From Synechococcus sp. BO 8801 (lineage in GTDB: Bacteria > Cyanobacteriota > Cyanobacteriia > PCC-6307 > Cyanobiaceae): 64,000 bases of DNA. Shown piece by piece: positions 43,519 through 55,612 of this stretch (position 1 is the stretch's first letter; the number at the start of each line of letters is the position of its first letter). Position numbers and translations under genes: made by a program. The stretch covers positions 124,001 to 188,000 of the forward strand of contig NZ_NQKY01000002.1 of assembly GCF_002252675.1 (NCBI RefSeq), in the 5' to 3' direction. The notes beneath the pieces are model-generated. The model was not told the origin of the DNA and did not search any database. It saw nothing but the letters and a program-made list of their open reading frames with translations.

Positions 43519-44550
43519 GTGCGCCCGATCCGCTTCCTGCTCCCCGGCACCACCGGCCGCCTCCGCGGCGGCGGCCTGCTGGTTGAACTGCAGACCGCCA
43601 GGCTGACGTCCCAGCTGACCCCCACCGAGGTGGTCACCTACCGGAAGCGGGAAGCCGATCACCCGTTCCTGGATGATCTGCTGGCCCGGGAGCAGGCGCC
43701 CGGGGACGCCCTCTGGATCGTCAGCTGGGGGTTCGATGTGCCCCGCCTGCTGCGGCGACTGCGGGGCAGGCCCGTGGCTTACCACGCCCACAGCAGCGGC
43801 TACGGGTTTTCGCTGCCGCCCGGGGTGCCGCTGCTGGCGGTCAGCCGCAACACCCTCGGCTACTGGGGCGACCGGTCCCCCCGCAATCCCCTGTTCCTGG
43901 TGCCGAACGCGCTCCAGCCCCAGTGGCTGGAGCGGGGCAACCGGGCGGCCCCCGTGGGCTGCGGCCGGCCCATCGATGTTCTGGTGCAGCAGCGCAAGAG
44001 CAGCCACTACCTCCTGGAGCAGCTGGTGCCGGCCCTGCGCCGGCGCGGGTTGCGGGTGGAGGTGCAGAGCGGCTGGGTGGACGATCTGGTGGATCTGTTC
44101 AACAGTGCGGCCGTCGTCCTCTACGACTCCGCCGACTACTGGCGCGGCCGGGGGGTGAGCGAGGGTTTCGGGCTGCCGCCCCTGGAGGCGATGGCCTGTG
44201 GCTGTGTGGTGTTCAGCAGCCTCAACCATGCCCTGGCCGACAGCCTCGATCCGGGGGTGGTGGGTCACCAGATCGGCTGCGGCAGCCTGGAGCACGATCT
44301 GGAGAGGATCCAGGCGGCGGTGGCCGACCCTCTGGCCTGGCTGCCGCCGCCGGCCCGCCTCGCCAGCCTGCTGGAGGCCTGCAGCGAGCCGATGCTGCAG
44401 GAACGCTGGCATTCGGCCCTGGAGGCCATCGACGCCCACTGGACCCACCTGCTGGAGGGGGCGTCGCCGTTGCGCTCGCCCCCCGTGCTGGCCGTGCGGA
44501 TCGACCAGTGGCGGCGCCGATTTTCGGCCATGTGGCGATCACTGAACTGA
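43519..44550 (+). CDS. Glycosyltransferase, GT1/GT4-like
   Basis: This 343-residue protein starts at a GTG. The N-terminus resembles a GT-B fold start (IRFLLPGTTGRLRGGG). The C-terminal half has a donor-binding EGFGLPPLEAMACGCVVFSS, the E-x7-E-type pattern of retaining GT4 enzymes. It sits 63 nt upstream of an ABC exporter in the same direction, so its product is probably exported or lipid-linked. Substrate unknown. Confidence 0.82.
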   Translation: MRPIRFLLPGTTGRLRGGGLLVELQTARLTSQLTPTEVVTYRKREADHPFLDDLLAREQAPGDALWIVSWGFDVPRLLRRLRGRPVAYHAHSSGYGFSLPPGVPLLAVSRNTLGYWGDRSPRNPLFLVPNALQPQWLERGNRAAPVGCGRPIDVLVQQRKSSHYLLEQLVPALRRRGLRVEVQSGWVDDLVDLFNSAAVVLYDSADYWRGRGVSEGFGLPPLEAMACGCVVFSSLNHALADSLDPGVVGHQIGCGSLEHDLERIQAAVADPLAWLPPPARLASLLEACSEPMLQERWHSALEAIDAHWTHLLEGASPLRSPPVLAVRIDQWRRRFSAMWRSLN

Positions 44551-44613
44551 CTGGCTGGCGCAGCGGCGGCCCCTCGGGCCGCACGGGTACGATTCCGGCA
44601 AAAGTCTGACCAG

Positions 44614-46449
44614 ATGTTTCGCAAAAGCCAAACCTTCAAGAGTTTGGTGCGACTTCTGGCCCAATTGCCGCGTCGTCGCAAGCGGGCGCTGATGCGCCTG
44701 ATCCCGTTGGCGATTCTCGCCGGCGTCGCCGATCTGGTGGTGGTGGCCCTGGTGGCCCGCCTGTTCACCGTCGTCGTCGGCGGTGAGAACCGCCCCTCCA
44801 TCCCCTGGGAAGGCCTGGTTCCGGACGATCCGCGCGTCAAGGTGGTGGTGCTGGTGGTGGCCTTCGTGACGGCCGCCTGGTTCTCCTCGATCTCCAAGCT
44901 GATGTTGCGGGCTTTCCAGCTGCGGCTGAAGGCTTCGATCTGGCGTGATCTTTCCGACATGGCGCAGCGCAAGCTGATCGCCCAGCCCTATGTCTATTTT
45001 CTGGGTGAATCGAAGTCAGATATCTCCTCCATGGTGCTGATCAACGTGTCGCGCGTCGCCGACATCGTTGTGCTGCCCCTCCTCCAGCTGGCCAGTGGCG
45101 TGTTCGTGATCGCCCTGCTCTCCGCCGGCATGCTGATCGTCGGCAAGATGCTGGCCGTTGTTCTGATCCTCGGACTCCTGCTTGGGTATCTGCTGATCTC
45201 CACCGCCATCACACCCTTCCTGCGCTTTGCCGCCCGGCAGCGGATCCTGCTGGAGGTGCGCACCAATACGATTCTTTCCGAATCCATGCGCACGATTCTC
45301 GATGTGCAGCTCACAGGATCGGAGCCCTACTTTGAGCGTCATTATCAACAGGCCGGTCGCGAGACCATTCCCTTCATCTGGAAGGCCGATGTCCTGCCGG
45401 AAACACCACGGGCGCTGATTGAACCGCTCGGGATCACGATGATCTTCGCGGCTGGGATGCTGCCCCTCCTTTCCAATCCGGATCCTGGGGCGCTGCTGAA
45501 GATCATTCCGTTCCTGGCCACGGTGGCGGTCACCTCCCTCAAGCTCACCCCTCCCCTGCAGGACAGTTTCCGGGCCATCACGTCTCTGAGGGCCGGTCTG
45601 CCCGACCTCGAGGAGACACTCAAGCTGATCGAACTGCCCGAGGCCCGGCTCACGATCCGCTCCGAGGGTGTGCCCTCCCCTGACGGTGTGATGCCCAAGC
45701 GGGTGATCCGTCTCAACAGCATTTCCTATCGCTATCCAGGAACGGATGCCGATGTTCTCCGCGACGTCTCCATGTCGATCCCGGTGGGCTCCCGTGTGGC
45801 CTTTGTCGGTGCCACCGGCAGCGGCAAGACCACAACGGCCAACCAGCTGCTCTGTCTGCTGCGTCCCACCACCGGCACCCTGCAGCTCGATGGCATCGAT
45901 GTCGATGACGCGGACGTGCCGGCCTGGCAGGCCAACTGCGCCTATGTCCCCCAGGCGATCAACCTGCTCAACAGCAACATCATCGAGAACATCGCCTTCG
46001 CCGAGGAGGTCGACGAGGTCGACCAGATGCGGGTCTGGGAGGCCCTCCAGGCGGCCCAGCTGGCCGACATCGTCGCCGAGCTCCCCCTTGGTCTGTTCAC
46101 GCCGATCGGCGACAACGGCATCCGGCTCTCCGGTGGCCAGCGGCAACGGCTCGCCCTGGCACGCGCCTTCTACCGCAACGCCAAGTTCCTGGTGCTGGAT
46201 GAGGCCACCAGCGCCCTCGACAACCGCACCGAATCCGAAGTGATGGATGCCATTGAAGTGATCGGACGTCGCTGCACCCTGGTGGTGATCGCCCATCGCC
46301 TCTCCACGGTCATGCGTTCCGATTGCATCTTCGAATTCGAAGCCGGACGCATCAAGGCCTCTGGAACCTTTGACCAACTCAGGCAGCGCTCCGAAACCTT
46401 CAACGACCTGGCCTCCTTCGAGCGTCGCCTTTCCAGCCCCCTTGGTTGA
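44614..46449 (+). CDS. ABC transporter, fused permease and ATPase (glycan/lipid exporter type)
   Basis: This 611-residue type-IV exporter half-transporter has about five or six hydrophobic segments in the first 330 residues. The ATPase domain follows, with Walker A GATGSGKTT (from 399), Q loop VPQAINLL, signature LSGGQ (about 505) and Walker B FLVLDEATSALD (about 525). The length and the Walker/signature order resemble PglK/MsbA-like flippases of lipid-linked sugars. It lies between glycosyltransferase genes, supporting export of a glycan intermediate. It probably works as a homodimer. Confidence 0.9.
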   Translation: MFRKSQTFKSLVRLLAQLPRRRKRALMRLIPLAILAGVADLVVVALVARLFTVVVGGENRPSIPWEGLVPDDPRVKVVVLVVAFVTAAWFSSISKLMLRAFQLRLKASIWRDLSDMAQRKLIAQPYVYFLGESKSDISSMVLINVSRVADIVVLPLLQLASGVFVIALLSAGMLIVGKMLAVVLILGLLLGYLLISTAITPFLRFAARQRILLEVRTNTILSESMRTILDVQLTGSEPYFERHYQQAGRETIPFIWKADVLPETPRALIEPLGITMIFAAGMLPLLSNPDPGALLKIIPFLATVAVTSLKLTPPLQDSFRAITSLRAGLPDLEETLKLIELPEARLTIRSEGVPSPDGVMPKRVIRLNSISYRYPGTDADVLRDVSMSIPVGSRVAFVGATGSGKTTTANQLLCLLRPTTGTLQLDGIDVDDADVPAWQANCAYVPQAINLLNSNIIENIAFAEEVDEVDQMRVWEALQAAQLADIVAELPLGLFTPIGDNGIRLSGGQRQRLALARAFYRNAKFLVLDEATSALDNRTESEVMDAIEVIGRRCTLVVIAHRLSTVMRSDCIFEFEAGRIKASGTFDQLRQRSETFNDLASFERRLSSPLG

Positions 46450-46592
46450 TGGCGCTGACCGGGTTTTTCCAGGTTCATGGTGATGGCTTCGATCGGCAGA
46501 CTTGCACCGTTTCCTTCCCCTGAGCGACCCGTATCTGTTCCGATCGCCGCGCCTGTCGGGAAGGGGCTGCTAGGGTCAAATTTCAACGTTCC

Positions 46593-48994
<2,402 letters not shown>

Positions 48995-48998
<4 letters not shown>

Positions 48999-49858
48999 CC
49001 ATGCCGCTGGTCACCGCCGTGGTGCCCACCCGCAACCGCCGCGAGACCACCCTGCGCTTCCTGGCCGCCATGGCCGGCCAGACCCACGGAGCCCTGCGGG
49101 TCGTGGTGGTGGATGCCAACTCCAGCGACGGCACCGTGGCGGCGGTCCGCCGGCAGCACCCCAAGGTGACGGTGGTGACGGCCGGCGACCGGGATTTCTG
49201 GGCCGGCGCCACCAACCGGGGCGTGCGGCGGGCCCTGGCGGCCGGCACCGACTACGTGCTCACCATCAACGACGATGCCGTCGTCCCCGCCGATTACGTG
49301 GAGCGGATGGTGGCCCTGGCCCAGCGCCATGGCTGCGGCATCCTGGGCAGCCGCATCGACCTGCTGGCCGAGCCCGGGCGGATCTGGGCCCTGGGCACCC
49401 GCACCGACTGGGGCACGGAGCGCTTCCTGCGCCTGTCCCACCACGACGAGCTGGCCAGCCAGCTGGATCCGGCGCTGGCCGCCGCCGAGGTGCTCGAGGC
49501 CGAGGCGATGCCGGGCAACGGGGTGCTGATCCGCCAGGAGGTCTTCCGCCGTGTCGGCCTCTATGACGCCCGCTGGCTGCCCCACTACCACGCCGATTCT
49601 GAGTGGGTGATGCGGGCGGTCCGCTGCGGCATTGACGCTCGCGTGACCCCGGGGGTCGTGCTGCTCAACGACTTCGGCGATGAGCAGAAGCGTCTGCCCC
49701 TGGGCAGCCTGCGGGGACTGCTGTTCGTCTTCTTCCACCCCAAGTCCCACCTCTACCTGCCGGCGGTGGCCGCCATCCTCTGGCGCCACTGTCCGCCGGC
49801 CCAGCGCTGGCCCACCCTGCGGGCCCTGGCGGGCCGCTTCCTCAGGATGAAACGGTGA
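48995..49858 (+). CDS. Family 2 glycosyltransferase
   Basis: This 287-residue GT-A enzyme has TAVVPTRNRRETTLR at the start, VDANSSDGTVAA, and INDDAVVPADYV near 90, the metal/nucleotide DxD region. A PGNGVLIRQEVFRRVGLYDARWLPHYHADSEW stretch is the acceptor-side GT2 signature. It overlaps the uvrD stop (ATGA) and its 3' end overlaps the converging GT2 gene by 17 nt. It resembles rhamnosyl- or N-glycosyl-transferases of surface glycans; substrate unknown. Confidence 0.88.
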
Positions 49859-50792
49859 AGGATGTGCGCGGGTGGGGCGGCTCCGGCCGGCGCAGGAGCC
49901 GCCACCAGCACCAGCGCAGGTAATCCCCCAGCCCCCACCAGCGGCCCCGGGCCCGCTCCGGATCGGCCAGGCAGAAGCTGAGGGGGCGGACGGCGTAATA
50001 GAGCAGGTTCAGCAGCAGGGCCAGGGGCGTGGCGTGGCGATGCAGGAAGTAGAGCTTGCTGAAGGTGGCGTGCTGGTACTTGGCCCGGGGGGCCCGCCGG
50101 GTGATGGCCGACACCTGATGCTCGACCAGCACCGCCTGGGTGACCCGCAGCCGGTAGCCCAGCCGATGGTGGCGCTCGGAGATGTCGGCGTCCTCGTAAT
50201 CGAGGAAGTAGCGGGGGTCGAACTGGGGGCACTCCCGCAGCACCCCCAGCTGGAAGATCATGCTGCAGCCGGAGATCCAGCGGGTGGGCCAGGTGCGGAC
50301 CGGGAGGGGGCGGCAGTCGTCGCCGGGGAAGCGATGGCCGACCTGGCCGGTCCAGGGGTTGAAGCTGCCGTGGCTGAACCAGACATCCCCCTGGGGGTCC
50401 CGGATCCGGGTGCCGAGCATGGCGATCTGATCGTCGTCGGACAGGCACTGCCTGACGTAGGCGATCGCCCCTGCTTCGAGGCGGGCATCGGGGTTGATCA
50501 GCCAGGCCACCGCCCGTCTGTCGGTCTGCCACACGTGGCTGAGCCCCAGATTGCAGCCGCTGCCGAAGCCGAGATTGCCACCGGCTTCGATCAGGGTCAC
50601 CCGCTGGCGATGGGGTGTGGAGGACAGCCAGTCCTGGACACCGATGTCCTGGGGTGAGTTGTTGACCACGATGAAGCGCAGATCAGGTTCTCCCGAGGCG
50701 ATGGTGTCCTCGATCAGACCGATGATGAATTCACTGCAGTGATAGTTAATCGTGATGAAATGGATCGGCTGCAGCGCCCGCCCGTCGGTCAT
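49842..50792 (-). CDS. Family 2 glycosyltransferase
   Basis: This 316-residue GT2 has IHFITINYHCSEFIIGL at the start, VVNNSPQD, and a WLINPDARLE metal-site region, then YFLDYEDADISERHHRLG acceptor motif, as in rhamnosyltransferases. The C-terminus has hydrophobic turns (LALLLNLLYYAVRPLSF) that may anchor it to the membrane. It overlaps the RgpF-like gene start/stop by 4 nt, so the pair is likely one operon. Confidence 0.88.
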   Translation of the reverse strand: MTDGRALQPIHFITINYHCSEFIIGLIEDTIASGEPDLRFIVVNNSPQDIGVQDWLSSTPHRQRVTLIEAGGNLGFGSGCNLGLSHVWQTDRRAVAWLINPDARLEAGAIAYVRQCLSDDDQIAMLGTRIRDPQGDVWFSHGSFNPWTGQVGHRFPGDDCRPLPVRTWPTRWISGCSMIFQLGVLRECPQFDPRYFLDYEDADISERHHRLGYRLRVTQAVLVEHQVSAITRRAPRAKYQHATFSKLYFLHRHATPLALLLNLLYYAVRPLSFCLADPERARGRWWGLGDYLRWCWWRLLRRPEPPHPRTSFTVSS

Positions 50793-52051
50793 TGATAGGT
50801 GGAGGGGTAGACGAAGGCACCTGTGATGCCTTTCAGGGCCGCTTCGCGCAGCCTGTTGTTGTAGCTCAGGGGCACTCCGCGTGCGTAGATGAGATCGCGG
50901 AAATCATCCGCGAGAGCCTTGACCTCCTGCTGGCGTTCCTCTCCCATGGAATCCAATAGGGCTTCCTTGAACAGGCTGATGGCCTGAGCCATCGTGTAGC
51001 TGCCTGCGGTTCCAAGGTCGTGCTTGACAAATGGACAGTGGAGATAGAAAGGGTACAGAAAAGCCGCGATATGACTGGGATTGCCATTTTCAATCAGGTC
51101 GGGAACGCTGTAGAGCTCAACCCTTGAGAGGGCCTCTTGTTTGTCGCTTTTGGCCATCAGCTGATTCAGGGAGTAGCCGATCTTCTTCATCTGCGCAGTC
51201 CTCGCAGGAGAGGGCATCAGTCGAAGGACTTCCTCGGCGAGAACTCCCGTCTTGTCCGGGCTGGACTGCTCAATGGCCTCCAGGAGCTTGTCGCTGGTGT
51301 AAAGGGTCTCGACGGGGTTGAAGCGTCGGTACACCTGCTGAGAAAGTTCTATTTCTCCGTTGTAGATGCAGTGCCCCCGATGGGACAAGGGTAGGTATTT
51401 CTTCCAGAAGCGGATGAAGGGCCTGGAGAGAAAGACGTCGGGTTTGAGAATCTGAAAATAGGATTGATAGTGGGTCTGAATCTGATGGCTGATGTGGCTG
51501 AAGAGGGCTTTCCGGTCGGAGGCGGCGAACTCCTCCACCGACCTGACGAGGGCATCAGCATTCCTTCCCGGGATGAACTGCATCGAGTCGTTCACGACGC
51601 AGAGCAGTTGGCAGCGTTGCAGATGCCCCTCCTCCAGAAGCAGTAGGATGCCATCTTTGAAGCCGCCAAAGTCCCGGCCGATGTTGCGTCTGTCGAAGGC
51701 GCGCCAGCTGAGGTCGCTGATGCCGTTCTGAGCCTCCTCCTCCGTGGTCTCGTTGTTGATGTAGAGCACCGCAAAGCCGGCCTTGTTCAGTGCTTCGAGA
51801 TAGGCCCTGTTGGATCGAGTCAGCCGCTTCGAATAGGCAACAAAGACGGCGATCCGGGATGGCGTCGTGCCATCGGCAGACGGCTTCCCAATGGGAATCA
51901 GTCGCTTCGACGGGCTGCTGCGTGAACCGTTGGGGCCGAGCCAGTACTCGCCCAGGGACGCAAGGTAATCGGTCAGAATGAAGGCCTTGATCTTGATCCT
52001 TTTGTAGATTCCAAGCGGCGCTTTGATGAATTTCTTGGCGCTGTCAGTCAT
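50789..52051 (-). CDS. RgpF-like rhamnan-synthesis-type protein
   Basis: This 420-residue protein has the RgpF/rhamnan synthesis F pattern: AVFVAYSKRLTRSNRAYLEAL, the NIGRDFGGFKDGI signature and VVNDSMQF. RgpF-type proteins are putative glycosyltransferases that build rhamnose-glucose or related wall glycans. Base composition is clearly more AT-rich than both neighbours, suggesting acquisition. It is followed by a GT2 gene with a 4-nt overlap, so it probably acts on the same chain. Confidence 0.75.
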   Translation of the reverse strand: MTDSAKKFIKAPLGIYKRIKIKAFILTDYLASLGEYWLGPNGSRSSPSKRLIPIGKPSADGTTPSRIAVFVAYSKRLTRSNRAYLEALNKAGFAVLYINNETTEEEAQNGISDLSWRAFDRRNIGRDFGGFKDGILLLLEEGHLQRCQLLCVVNDSMQFIPGRNADALVRSVEEFAASDRKALFSHISHQIQTHYQSYFQILKPDVFLSRPFIRFWKKYLPLSHRGHCIYNGEIELSQQVYRRFNPVETLYTSDKLLEAIEQSSPDKTGVLAEEVLRLMPSPARTAQMKKIGYSLNQLMAKSDKQEALSRVELYSVPDLIENGNPSHIAAFLYPFYLHCPFVKHDLGTAGSYTMAQAISLFKEALLDSMGEERQQEVKALADDFRDLIYARGVPLSYNNRLREAALKGITGAFVYPSTYQ

Positions 52052-52297
52052 GCCGTTAGGGTGTGGCTTGTGGGATTTCGTCGCTTGTGTTCGCTGGCGC
52101 TGGATCGCCTCATCGGTTCATCGCCTGGCGATGAGCGGGCGGCTGGCGGAGGCGACGGCCAAGGGCGACGGTTAAAGACGACGGCCAAGGGCGTTTGCCG
52201 GCGGACACCTTCCCGAAGTTTCTGTATCGGGACGTCGCACGATGTCGATCGCCCGAGTGTACCGTGCGCCTTCTGGACAGCGCTCCATGGGCCTGCC

Positions 52298-53578
52298 TTG
52301 ACGACGGTCTCCGCGATCGATCCCGGGGATCTCTCCTTGCCTCCCCGTCTGCTGGCCGCCTTCCATCGCTCGGCGGACTGCGGCGTGCTGGCCGTCGTGG
52401 GCGGCGCCGTGCGGGATCTGCTGCTGCATCGGGTGCACCGCGATCCCCTCCGGGGCCTGCTGGACCTCGACCTGGTGGTGGAGCTGGCCCCGGGGGCCGA
52501 TCCGGCCGATCCCCGTCCGGCGGCCCATCGTCTCGCCGAGACCCTGCTGGAGGACACCCCGGCCGCGGCGGTGGGCTTCTGCCAGTTCCACCCGGCCTTC
52601 GGCACCGTCGAACTGGAGCTCGACGGGATCCTGCTCGACCTCGCCAGCGCCCGCCGCGAGACCTACCCGGCCCCCGGGGAGAACCCCGTGGTGACCGACG
52701 GCTCCCTGGAGGAGGACCTGGCCCGCCGCGACTTCAGCATCAATGCGATGGCCCTGGTGTTCGCCAGCTCCGGCCCAGGCCTGCGCCTGCTCGATCCCCA
52801 TGGAGGCTGGGCCGACCTGGCCCACCGGCAGCTGCGCCTGCTGCACCCCAGCAGTCTGGAAGACGACCCCACCCGGATCGTGCGCGCCGCCCGCTACGCC
52901 GCCCGGCTGGGGTTCAGCCTGGCCCCCGCCAGCCTGGAGCAGTTGCGCACCACCCTGGCCCGCTGGCCCTGGGGGGAGGAGAGCCGCTGTGGTGGCACCG
53001 GTGACGGACGGGTGCCGCCGGCCCTGGGCACGCGGCTGCGGATGGAGCTGGAACTGCTGCTCGAGCGGGAACCCTGGGAGGTGGCCCTGGGCTGCCTGCA
53101 GGCGTGGGGCGCCCTGGTGCTGGTGGACCCGGCGCTGCAGAACGACTCCGGCTGGTGTCGCCGCCTTCGCTGGGCCCGGCGCTGCGGCTTGCCGTCCCTG
53201 GCCGCCCTGCTGGCCCCCAGCGACGCGGCGTCCGCCGTGGCGACGCGGCTGCAGCTCCCCCACGGCCAGCAGCGGCTGCTGGCCCAGCTGGCCCTGCTGC
53301 GGCAGAGCTGGCAGGCCCTGGAGGCGGCGCCGGCCACGGCCCTGGCCTGGACCGGCTTCCTGGAGCGGCCGGGCTGGTCCGCCGAAGCCGTCGCCCTGGC
53401 GCTGGTGAGCGGGGCCCTGCCGCGGCGCCCCCTGCTGCGCTGGTGGTGCCGCTGGCGCCACCTCCCCTCGCCGGTGTCGGCGGCCGATCTGATCGCCGCC
53501 GGCCTGCGGCCGGGACCGGCCCTAGGGGAGCGGCTGCGGGAGCTGCGGGGGGAGCGGCTGCGGGATGAGCGGCTCTGA
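52298..53578 (+). CDS. CCA-adding / poly(A) polymerase-type tRNA nucleotidyltransferase
   Basis: This is a class II nucleotidyltransferase. The head has VVGGAVRDLLLH and LDLDLVVE (metal Asp pair), then RRDFSINAMAL, then a neck motif EDDPTRIVRAARYAARLGF. The C-terminal body is less conserved. A TTG at 52298 gives 426 residues and fits the head start; earlier codons back to 52061 look non-coding, so the start is uncertain. It should complete the CCA tail on tRNAs or add poly(A); tRNA-Arg in this window lacks encoded CCA, in line with the need for such an enzyme. Confidence 0.85.
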   Translation: MTTVSAIDPGDLSLPPRLLAAFHRSADCGVLAVVGGAVRDLLLHRVHRDPLRGLLDLDLVVELAPGADPADPRPAAHRLAETLLEDTPAAAVGFCQFHPAFGTVELELDGILLDLASARRETYPAPGENPVVTDGSLEEDLARRDFSINAMALVFASSGPGLRLLDPHGGWADLAHRQLRLLHPSSLEDDPTRIVRAARYAARLGFSLAPASLEQLRTTLARWPWGEESRCGGTGDGRVPPALGTRLRMELELLLEREPWEVALGCLQAWGALVLVDPALQNDSGWCRRLRWARRCGLPSLAALLAPSDAASAVATRLQLPHGQQRLLAQLALLRQSWQALEAAPATALAWTGFLERPGWSAEAVALALVSGALPRRPLLRWWCRWRHLPSPVSAADLIAAGLRPGPALGERLRELRGERLRDERL

Positions 53579-53647
53579 GCCGCCGCCCCAACGGTCAGTC
53601 CCGGCAGGTCCCCTAGGGTTTCGGGGCAGCGGCTTCCCCTGCGCCGA

Positions 53648-55612
53648 ATGGCTGCGCTGACCCAACCCTTCCTTCCGCTGCTGCTGGCCGTCGCGGCACC
53701 GCTGTTGTGGGGATGGCGCTGGCGCCGGCCCAGCTGGCAGATGCTGCTGCTGGGCGTGGGCCCCTGGGCCGCCATCGGCTGGCTGTCGCTGCTGCCGGCG
53801 GGGCCCACGCTGCGCCAGTCCTATGGCGTGCTGGTCGTGCTTGACCTGCTCGTGGTGGCGGCGGCCCTGGGCATCCGTCCGCTCCGCTGGCGCCAGCGGC
53901 TGGCGGACCCTGCCCTGGGGCGGCCGTTGCTGGCGGTGCTGGCTCCCGCCCTGGTGTGTGCGCTCGCCCTGGCGAGGCGCGGGGTGGTCTTTGAGTTTCC
54001 CTCCGATGGCTTCGTCTACTACACGACCTACTTCGGCAGCGATCTGCTCGACACGGTGCGCCTCGACCCGTTGCACTACCGCTCGCCGGCCAACTGGTTC
54101 TTCACCGCGGCCAGCTTCCTGTTCGGCTTCCCCGACGCCCTCGCCCCCTGGCGGGCCAGCCTGCTGGCGGGGCTGAACACCTTCCTGGTGCTCGTCGCCA
54201 GCTGCCAGCTCAGCCTGCGACTCAGCGGCCGGGTGGCCCTCTGCTGGCTCACGGCCCTGCTGTTCCTGCTGGGCATGGGGCACCAGAACTTCAGCTTCTT
54301 CCACCAGATCGCCCTGAACGGCACCCTGCCCGGGCTGGCCCTGGTGCTGGCTGCCGCCACGCCGCTGCTGGGGCTGCTGCAGCGGCCACGCTGGCCCGGT
54401 GCCCGCCCCCTGGCCGCGGCGACGGCGCTGCTGCTGGGGTCCGCCTATCTCGCCTATCACGCCCATGGGGTGACCGCCTTCCTCACGGTCAACCTGCTGG
54501 CCGTCACCACGGCCGCCTGCCTGGTGGTCTGGCCCTCACGGCGGCGGCTGCTGGCCAGCGTCGCCGGCGCCGGACTGCTGCTCATGGCCCTCCACCGCCT
54601 GCCCTGGCACCCCAGGCTCGAATCCTTCTACGACTGGCCGGAGACCATGCGCTTCGTCCACGACTACCGGGTTCTGGGCCACCGCTTCTTCTATTTCTGG
54701 CCCAGCCTGCCGGTGGCGACCTGGGAGCCGGCCTTTCTGGCGGCGCTCGGGCTGTCGCTGGCCTGTGCCGTGGCCTGGAGGGGCCGGTGCCGCCCCCCCG
54801 GCGGGGTGCTGGCCCTGGCGCTGCTGGCACCGCTGGTGCTGCTGGAGTGGTGGGCCCCCTTCGTCAGCGATCTGGTCTTCAAGCTGATCGAACCGGACAG
54901 CGCCTACCGGCTGGTGTGGACGAGCCTGTTCTGGATCAGCATCCCGGCGATGGCCCAGGCGCTCGATCCCGGCGTGCAGCCGGACGGCTCCAGGGGATGG
55001 TCCCTGCGGCGAAGCCTCCTGATCGCGATGCTGGCCGCCCTGATCGCCGTGCTGACGGTTCCGATCGGGCTGCAGGGGCGACCCAATGTGTTCGCCTCCA
55101 AGGTGCCCCACCTGCTCACCCCCCTGGAGGAGGTGCGGCCAGCGGATGGCGCCACCATCGAACCGATCCTCGGGCCCCTGCGGGAGTTGTGCGGGCGGGA
55201 GCCGCGGCTGCAGGGCCGGACCCTGCTCAGCGATCCCTACGTCGGCGCGGTGCTGGGCACGCGCCAGTGCCTGGCTCCGTTGGCCGCCAGGGACATCACC
55301 AAGCTGGCGGCGCCCACGGTGGAAACGGGCCAGTACCCGGGGCTGCAGAGCGCCTTGGGCTCACCCGTCACCCTGCGGGCCTGGCTCGATGAGCGCCGGG
55401 TGGATGTGGTGGTGCTCCGCGATGCCTACGTGCCCTACGAGAGCCGGATCGCCCGGGCCAGCACCCACTGGCAGCCGGATCTGCTGAGTCGCTATGGCGA
55501 TCTCTCCCTCAACCGTCTGTCCACGGCCCAGCTCGCCCGGGTGGGATTCCAGCTGGTGCGGCACGAGCACGGGATCAGAGTGTACCTCAGGACACAGGCT
55601 GCGCCTGGATGA
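53648..55612 (+). CDS. Large polytopic membrane protein, GT-C-like
   Basis: This 654-residue protein has about a dozen hydrophobic segments and a soluble tail of about 150 residues. Near the third segment is FPSDGFVYYTTYFG, an acidic outer-loop position compatible with a GT-C transferase, but no family was firmly recognised. It shares layout, not clear sequence, with the membrane protein ending at 10083. The start is ATG 53648; its last 26 nt overlap converging galE. A role in glycan assembly is inferred from the neighbours. Confidence 0.65.
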   Translation: MAALTQPFLPLLLAVAAPLLWGWRWRRPSWQMLLLGVGPWAAIGWLSLLPAGPTLRQSYGVLVVLDLLVVAAALGIRPLRWRQRLADPALGRPLLAVLAPALVCALALARRGVVFEFPSDGFVYYTTYFGSDLLDTVRLDPLHYRSPANWFFTAASFLFGFPDALAPWRASLLAGLNTFLVLVASCQLSLRLSGRVALCWLTALLFLLGMGHQNFSFFHQIALNGTLPGLALVLAAATPLLGLLQRPRWPGARPLAAATALLLGSAYLAYHAHGVTAFLTVNLLAVTTAACLVVWPSRRRLLASVAGAGLLLMALHRLPWHPRLESFYDWPETMRFVHDYRVLGHRFFYFWPSLPVATWEPAFLAALGLSLACAVAWRGRCRPPGGVLALALLAPLVLLEWWAPFVSDLVFKLIEPDSAYRLVWTSLFWISIPAMAQALDPGVQPDGSRGWSLRRSLLIAMLAALIAVLTVPIGLQGRPNVFASKVPHLLTPLEEVRPADGATIEPILGPLRELCGREPRLQGRTLLSDPYVGAVLGTRQCLAPLAARDITKLAAPTVETGQYPGLQSALGSPVTLRAWLDERRVDVVVLRDAYVPYESRIARASTHWQPDLLSRYGDLSLNRLSTAQLARVGFQLVRHEHGIRVYLRTQAAPG

